Positions 13,842 to 17,137 of a stretch of DNA of 17,137 nt are shown one piece after another. The position numbers and the translations under genes were made by a program. The notes beneath the pieces are model-generated. The model was given only the letters and a program-made list of their open reading frames with translations. It ran no database searches and had not been told where the DNA came from. Positions within the stretch are counted from its first letter, which is position 1, and every line of letters begins with the position of its first letter. Source of the DNA: Bacteriovoracaceae bacterium UBA2428 (GTDB lineage Bacteria > Bdellovibrionota > UBA2428); assembly GCA_002343545.1 (NCBI GenBank), contig DDRA01000073.1, positions 4,046-21,182 of the forward strand. Direction: 5' to 3'.

Positions 13842-15005
13842 TCAAACGCCCGGAAGCTGACCTTTATCGAGCTCACGGGCCAGGATGACCCGCATGATTT
13901 CGTTCGTGCCGGCGCCGATCTCGACGAGCTTCGCGTCGCGCATGTAGCGCTCGACGGGATACTCTTTGGTATAGCCGTAACCGCCGAGGATCTGGATCGC
14001 GTCGAGCGCGACCTTCGTCGCGGTTTGCGCCGCGAAGAGCTTGGCCGAGGTGCCGAGCATGAGACCGGATTTGGAGCCGGGGCCTTCGCGACTGATCCAG
14101 GCCGCGGCTTCGTACGTTAGCGAACGCGAAGCGAGGTATTCGGCCGTCGCGTCGGCGAGCATCTTTTGCACCATTTGGAAGTCGAAGAGCGGCTTGTCGA
14201 ACTGCTTGCGGTCTTTCGCGTACTGGGTCGCGTAGTGGATCGCGGCACGCGCGATGCCGAGCGAAATGCCCGCGATCGTGACGCGCTCGACGAGCAGGTT
14301 GCGGTTCATGTGGCCGCCGCTCGTGCCCTCTTCGCCCACCCGGTTCTCGACCGGGACTTCGCAGTTCTCGAAGACGAGTTCGGAGGTCGGCGAGGCGCGC
14401 ATGCCGAACTTGTCGAGCTTCTTGCCGACGCGGAAGCCCTTGAAGTCCTTCTCGACGATGAACGTCGTGACGTCGCGCTTGGTGGGGCCCGTCTTGGCGT
14501 AGACCCAGAAGAAGTCCGAGTAGGGGCCGTTCGTGATCCACATCTTCGAACCGTTCAGGATGTATTTGTCGCCCTGGCGCTTGGCCTGAAGCTGCATGCC
14601 GAAGGCGTCGGAGCCCGCGCCGGGCTCGCTCATGGCCATCGAGCCGATCCATTCGCCGGAGCAGAGACGCGGGAGGTACTTTTGCTTTTGCTCGCGGCTG
14701 CCGTTCGCGCTGAGGTTGTTCACGGCGAGGATCGCGTGCGCGAGGTAGGAGAGCGTCGTCGAAGCGCAAACGGCGCCAAGCTCTTCCATGACGAGGGTCG
14801 CCGCGATGACGTCCATGCCGCTGCCGCCGAATTCCGGATCGGCCGTGACGCCGAGCAATCCCAAGTCGCCGAGTTTCTTCATCGCATCGAGATTGAAGCC
14901 CTGCGACTCGTCGAGTTCGGCCGCGCGCGGGGCCAGCTCGGTCTCGGCGAAGCGACGGACCGTACGTTGGAGTTCGGAGTGGGTGTCGTCGAAGAAAAGG
15001 CTCAT
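13842..15005 (-). CDS. Acyl-CoA dehydrogenase, isovaleryl-CoA type
   Basis: An FAD enzyme that introduces a double bond into acyl-CoA and passes electrons to ETF. The 387-residue length is standard. Signature 1 MSEPGAGSD (125-133) and signature 2 QILGGYGYTKEYPVER (338-353) are intact. The position that holds the catalytic Glu in medium-chain enzymes is Ala365 (GAGTNEI); instead, Glu240 in LLVERVTIAG occupies the place of the catalytic Glu of isovaleryl-CoA dehydrogenase (LERLVLAG in the human enzyme). That switch points to leucine-derived isovaleryl-CoA or a similar branched-chain or long-chain substrate. No other leucine-degradation genes are in the window, so the exact substrate is open. 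The ATG has no clear Shine-Dalgarno; a promoter 13 nt upstream predicts a leader of only about 6 nt. pgi follows. Confidence 0.94.
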   Translation of the reverse strand: MSLFFDDTHSELQRTVRRFAETELAPRAAELDESQGFNLDAMKKLGDLGLLGVTADPEFGGSGMDVIAATLVMEELGAVCASTTLSYLAHAILAVNNLSANGSREQKQKYLPRLCSGEWIGSMAMSEPGAGSDAFGMQLQAKRQGDKYILNGSKMWITNGPYSDFFWVYAKTGPTKRDVTTFIVEKDFKGFRVGKKLDKFGMRASPTSELVFENCEVPVENRVGEEGTSGGHMNRNLLVERVTIAGISLGIARAAIHYATQYAKDRKQFDKPLFDFQMVQKMLADATAEYLASRSLTYEAAAWISREGPGSKSGLMLGTSAKLFAAQTATKVALDAIQILGGYGYTKEYPVERYMRDAKLVEIGAGTNEIMRVILARELDKGQLPGV

Positions 15006-15017
15006 ATCGCGGGGCCG

Positions 15018-15046
15018 ACCCTAGGGCGGCTCTCTCTTTGTATCAA
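15018..15046 (-). promoter_or_regulatory. Predicted sigma70-like promoter of the acyl-CoA dehydrogenase gene
   Basis: On the minus strand, TTGATA (complement of 15041-15046) and TAGGGT (complement of 15018-15023) are separated by exactly 17 nt. The predicted start of transcription is near 15011, giving a leader of about 6 nt before the ATG at 15005. The -35 is good and the -10 is weak. Confidence 0.4.
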
Positions 15047-15060
15047 GACGCCCGCTCTAT

Positions 15061-15089
15061 TTGACCGCCCCCTAAAAGTTCCCTAACTT
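15061..15089 (+). promoter_or_regulatory. Predicted sigma70-like promoter of the cystathionine beta-synthase gene, leaderless
   Basis: TTGACC (15061-15066) and TAACTT (15084-15089) are separated by exactly 17 nt. Only 6 nt lie between the -10 box and the ATG at 15096, so the expected transcription start is the A of the start codon and the mRNA would be leaderless. No usable Shine-Dalgarno precedes the ATG, which agrees. Confidence 0.55.
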
Positions 15090-15095
15090 GCCGGA

Positions 15096-16223
15096 ATGAG
15101 CGAGTTTCAGCCCCGTATCGGCCCCGTCGTAGAATCCGTCGATGATCTTATCGGGGGTACGCCCCTCGTGCGCCTCAAGCGCAGCCTGGAAGGCTTGCCC
15201 GAGGGTCGTTGGTCCAAGTCCAAAGGACTTGGGGCCCTCAAGATCCAAGGCGAGGTCTACGCCAAGATCGAGATGCTCAACCCCGGCGGTAGCGTGAAAG
15301 ATCGCATCGCCCGCACGATCGTCGATCACGCCGAGAAGACGGGCGCGCTGAAGCCCGGCGGCACGATCGTCGAGGCGACCTCGGGTAACACGGGCGCGGG
15401 ACTCGCCGTGCTCGCCGCGCGTCGCGGTTACCGCGCCGTCTTCGTGATGCCCGACAAGATGTCCGCGGAGAAGATCAACGCTCTCCGCGCTTACGGCGCG
15501 AAAGTCGTCGTGACGCCGACCTCGGCCGGCCCCGACAGCCCCGACTACTACTGCACCGTCGCCAAGCGCATCGCCGACACGACCCCGGGCGCCTACCTCG
15601 CGAACCAGTACTTCAACCCCGAGAACCCGCGCGCGCACACGCTCACGACCGGTCCCGAGATCTGGGAACAGATGAAGGGCAAGATCGACGTTTTCGTGTG
15701 CGGCATCGGCACGGGCGGCACGCTCTCGGGCACGGGTCGCTTCCTGAAAGAAAAGAACCCCGCGATCAAGATCGTCGCGGTCGATCCGCACGGCAGCATC
15801 TACGCGGGCATGATCGAAAGCGGCAAGCCTTCCGAGGCGAAGCCCTACCTCGTCGAAGGCGTCGGTGAGGACATGATGCCCGGCACGATGGACCTTAAGG
15901 TGGTCGACGGCGTCGTGACCGTGCACGACGACGAAGCTTTCGCCGCCACCCGTATGCTCGCGCAGCGCGAAGGCTTGCTCGTGGGCGGCTCCTGCGGCGG
16001 CGCCTTCTTCGGCGCGGTTCAATACCTGGCGAAGGCCGAGGCCGAAGCCAAGCGCCCGCTCCGCGCCGTCGTGCTCTTGCCCGACAGCGGCTCGCGCTAC
16101 CTGTCGAAGATCTTCAACTCGGGCTGGCTGAACGAGAAGAACGTGGGACGCGACTGGGGCGACGTGCGCCTGGGTGGCGATCTCGAATACCTTCCCAGCG
16201 CCAAGAAAATCGAAGGAGTTTGA
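15096..16223 (+). CDS. cbs: Cystathionine beta-synthase (catalytic core, no CBS domains)
   Basis: A PLP enzyme of the cysteine synthase/CBS family; it should condense serine (or an activated serine) with homocysteine to cystathionine. The 375-residue protein shows DLIGGTPLVRL (17-27), the PLP lysine in NPGGSVKDR (K68), the substrate loop TSGNTG (95-100), the phosphate-binding loop GIGTGGTLSGTG, and a C-terminal PDSGSRYLSKIFNSGWL. The EGVGEDMMPGTMD and PDSGSRYLSK...WL segments look like CBS rather than O-acetylserine sulfhydrylase (QGIGAGFIP, PDTGERYLST). The regulatory CBS-domain pair is absent. About 25 extra residues separate GTPLVRL from YAKIEM. The next gene is a cystathionine gamma-lyase/synthase 3 nt away, which supports transsulfuration. 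Cysteine synthase is the alternative. Confidence 0.88.
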   Translation: MSEFQPRIGPVVESVDDLIGGTPLVRLKRSLEGLPEGRWSKSKGLGALKIQGEVYAKIEMLNPGGSVKDRIARTIVDHAEKTGALKPGGTIVEATSGNTGAGLAVLAARRGYRAVFVMPDKMSAEKINALRAYGAKVVVTPTSAGPDSPDYYCTVAKRIADTTPGAYLANQYFNPENPRAHTLTTGPEIWEQMKGKIDVFVCGIGTGGTLSGTGRFLKEKNPAIKIVAVDPHGSIYAGMIESGKPSEAKPYLVEGVGEDMMPGTMDLKVVDGVVTVHDDEAFAATRMLAQREGLLVGGSCGGAFFGAVQYLAKAEAEAKRPLRAVVLLPDSGSRYLSKIFNSGWLNEKNVGRDWGDVRLGGDLEYLPSAKKIEGV

Positions 16224-16226
16224 ACC

Positions 16227-17137
16227 ATGGCTACGCATTTCGGCGATCCCGCGAAACGTCTCGCGCCTTTCAAAGGGCAGAAACTCGAAACGCTCGCGAT
16301 CCACGGCGGACAGCATCCGGATCCGATCACGGGCGCCGTCATGCCGCCCATTTTCCAGACTTCGACCTACGCGCAGAAGAGCCCGGGCGAACCTTTCGGT
16401 GAGTACGACTATTCGCGCACGCACAACCCCACGCGCCGCACCCTCGAGGACGCGCTCGCGCTCCTCGAGAGCGGCACCTACGGGCTCGCGACGTCGTCGG
16501 GAATGTCGGCCATCCAACTCGTGCTGAGCCTGCTTAAGCAGGGCGACGAAGTCCTCTGCTGCGACGACGTTTACGGCGGCACCTACCGGCTCTTCACGAA
16601 AGTGTCGGGCGGCATGGGGCTCTCGTTCAAGTTCCTCGACCTTTCGGGGCCCGAAGCGCTCAAGCGTCTCGAAGGCGCGGCGAGCGACAAGACCAAGCTC
16701 GTTTGGCTCGAGACGCCGACGAACCCGCTCTTGAAGATCCTCGACATCGAAGCCATGGCGAAGCTTTGCCGCGCCAAGGGCTGGATCCTCGTCGTGGACA
16801 ACACCTTCCTCTCGCCGATCTTCCAGCGCCCGCTCGAGCTCGGCGCGCACATCGTCATCCATTCGATCACGAAGTACATCGGCGGCCACAGCGATACGGT
16901 CGCGGGCTGCGCCGTGACGGACGACAAGGCCCTGGCCGAGCGTCTTTACTTCAACCAGAACAGCATGGGCCTCGTGTGCCCGCCCTTCGATTCGTGGATG
17001 ATCCTGCGCTCGATCAAGACGCTCGCCGTGCGGCTCAAGGCGCACGAGAAGAACGCGATGGAGCTCGCGGAGTGGCTCCCGGCGGACCCGCAGGGGGGGA
17101 CGCCCCCCCGCCCCCCCCCCCCACCTCCCCCCCCCCC
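16227..17137 (+). CDS. Cystathionine gamma-lyase/gamma-synthase (Cys/Met metabolism PLP enzyme), 3' truncated
   Basis: Fold-type I PLP enzyme that cleaves cystathionine to cysteine (lyase) or makes it (synthase). The start is supported by AAGGAG at 16213-16218, 8 nt before the ATG and inside the end of the preceding gene. Visible: YSRTHNPTR (62-70), SSGMSAIQ (90-97), DDVYGGTYRLF (113-123), LETPTNPLLKI (161-171), VDNTF (190-194), HSITKYIGGHSD (212-222) with PLP lysine K216, and PFDSWMILRSIKTLAVRL (253-270). After about residue 289 the translation turns into Gly/Pro runs in place of the expected conserved tail, because the DNA becomes C-runs; roughly 90-100 residues are missing. Pairing with CBS makes the lyase (reverse transsulfuration) the more likely role, but family members are hard to tell apart by sequence. 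Confidence 0.9.
   Translation, partial: MATHFGDPAKRLAPFKGQKLETLAIHGGQHPDPITGAVMPPIFQTSTYAQKSPGEPFGEYDYSRTHNPTRRTLEDALALLESGTYGLATSSGMSAIQLVLSLLKQGDEVLCCDDVYGGTYRLFTKVSGGMGLSFKFLDLSGPEALKRLEGAASDKTKLVWLETPTNPLLKILDIEAMAKLCRAKGWILVVDNTFLSPIFQRPLELGAHIVIHSITKYIGGHSDTVAGCAVTDDKALAERLYFNQNSMGLVCPPFDSWMILRSIKTLAVRLKAHEKNAMELAEWLPADPQGGTPPRPPPPPPPP
17093..17137. repeat. Low-complexity G/C homopolymer tract, probable sequencing artefact at contig end
   Basis: The last 45 or so bases are a G-run followed by C-runs broken by single other bases, and they destroy an otherwise well-conserved reading frame. This looks like low-quality read ends (poly-G from two-colour sequencing, reverse-complemented) built into a contig end, not biological sequence. 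Confidence 0.8.

Noticed and set aside
12596..13888. A 430-codon open frame on plus, opposite pgi.
   Set aside because: The minus strand encodes an unambiguous Pgi; the plus frame is a GC-rich shadow.
15072..17045. A 657-codon open frame on minus, opposite both transsulfuration genes.
   Set aside because: The plus strand carries two well-conserved PLP enzymes. The antisense product is His/Arg/Glu/Ala-rich without domain motifs and would span two unrelated genes.

Overview
This is a GC-rich stretch of a Gram-negative chromosome. It is densely packed with genes and ends in low-complexity C-runs that look like the end of an assembled contig. I see no phage, transposon, CRISPR array, tRNA or rRNA. 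A diguanylate cyclase with an N-terminal FHA domain (the architecture of Bdellovibrio DgcB), a Flp/TadG-like protein and several secreted proteins or lipoproteins suggest a GC-rich relative of the Bdellovibrionota or a neighbouring delta-proteobacterial lineage. That assignment is inference from gene content only.

Layout. (1) 1-2348, plus strand: a bifunctional (p)ppGpp synthetase/hydrolase cut by the window start, followed by a small ASCH-domain protein. (2) 2345-5208, minus strand: mutL then miaA, joined by a TGATG overlap; miaA meets the ASCH gene tail to tail with a 4-nt overlap. (3) 5209-5516: a 308-nt divergent intergenic region, then a secreted coiled-coil protein on plus (5517-6125). 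(4) 6160-15005, minus strand: a long co-directional run. In transcription order it holds an isovaleryl-CoA-type acyl-CoA dehydrogenase, pgi, a four-gene cassette (secreted protein, 33-residue membrane peptide, secreted unknown protein, catalase-fold lipoprotein), a TadG-like protein, and an FHA-GGDEF diguanylate cyclase. (5) 15096-17137, plus strand: cystathionine beta-synthase and a 3'-truncated cystathionine gamma-lyase/synthase, together a transsulfuration operon.

How the genes fit together. The housekeeping parts cover stringent response, mismatch repair, tRNA A37 prenylation, glycolysis, branched-chain acyl-CoA oxidation and cysteine/homocysteine interconversion. The least explained part is the cassette at 9297-12421. 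Its last three genes are joined by stop/start overlaps (TGATG, then ATGA). Its first gene has its ribosome-binding site inside a perfect 10-bp hairpin. Its last two products share catalase-like sequence features and all products look exported or membrane-bound. I regard it as the best candidate for an undescribed envelope heme/peroxide or oxylipin system. Directly downstream, the TadG-like gene and the FHA-GGDEF cyclase are 10 nt apart, suggesting pilus/surface assembly co-expressed with c-di-GMP signalling. The divergent promoter region at 15006-15095 appears to give a leaderless mRNA for cystathionine beta-synthase and an almost leaderless one for the acyl-CoA dehydrogenase.
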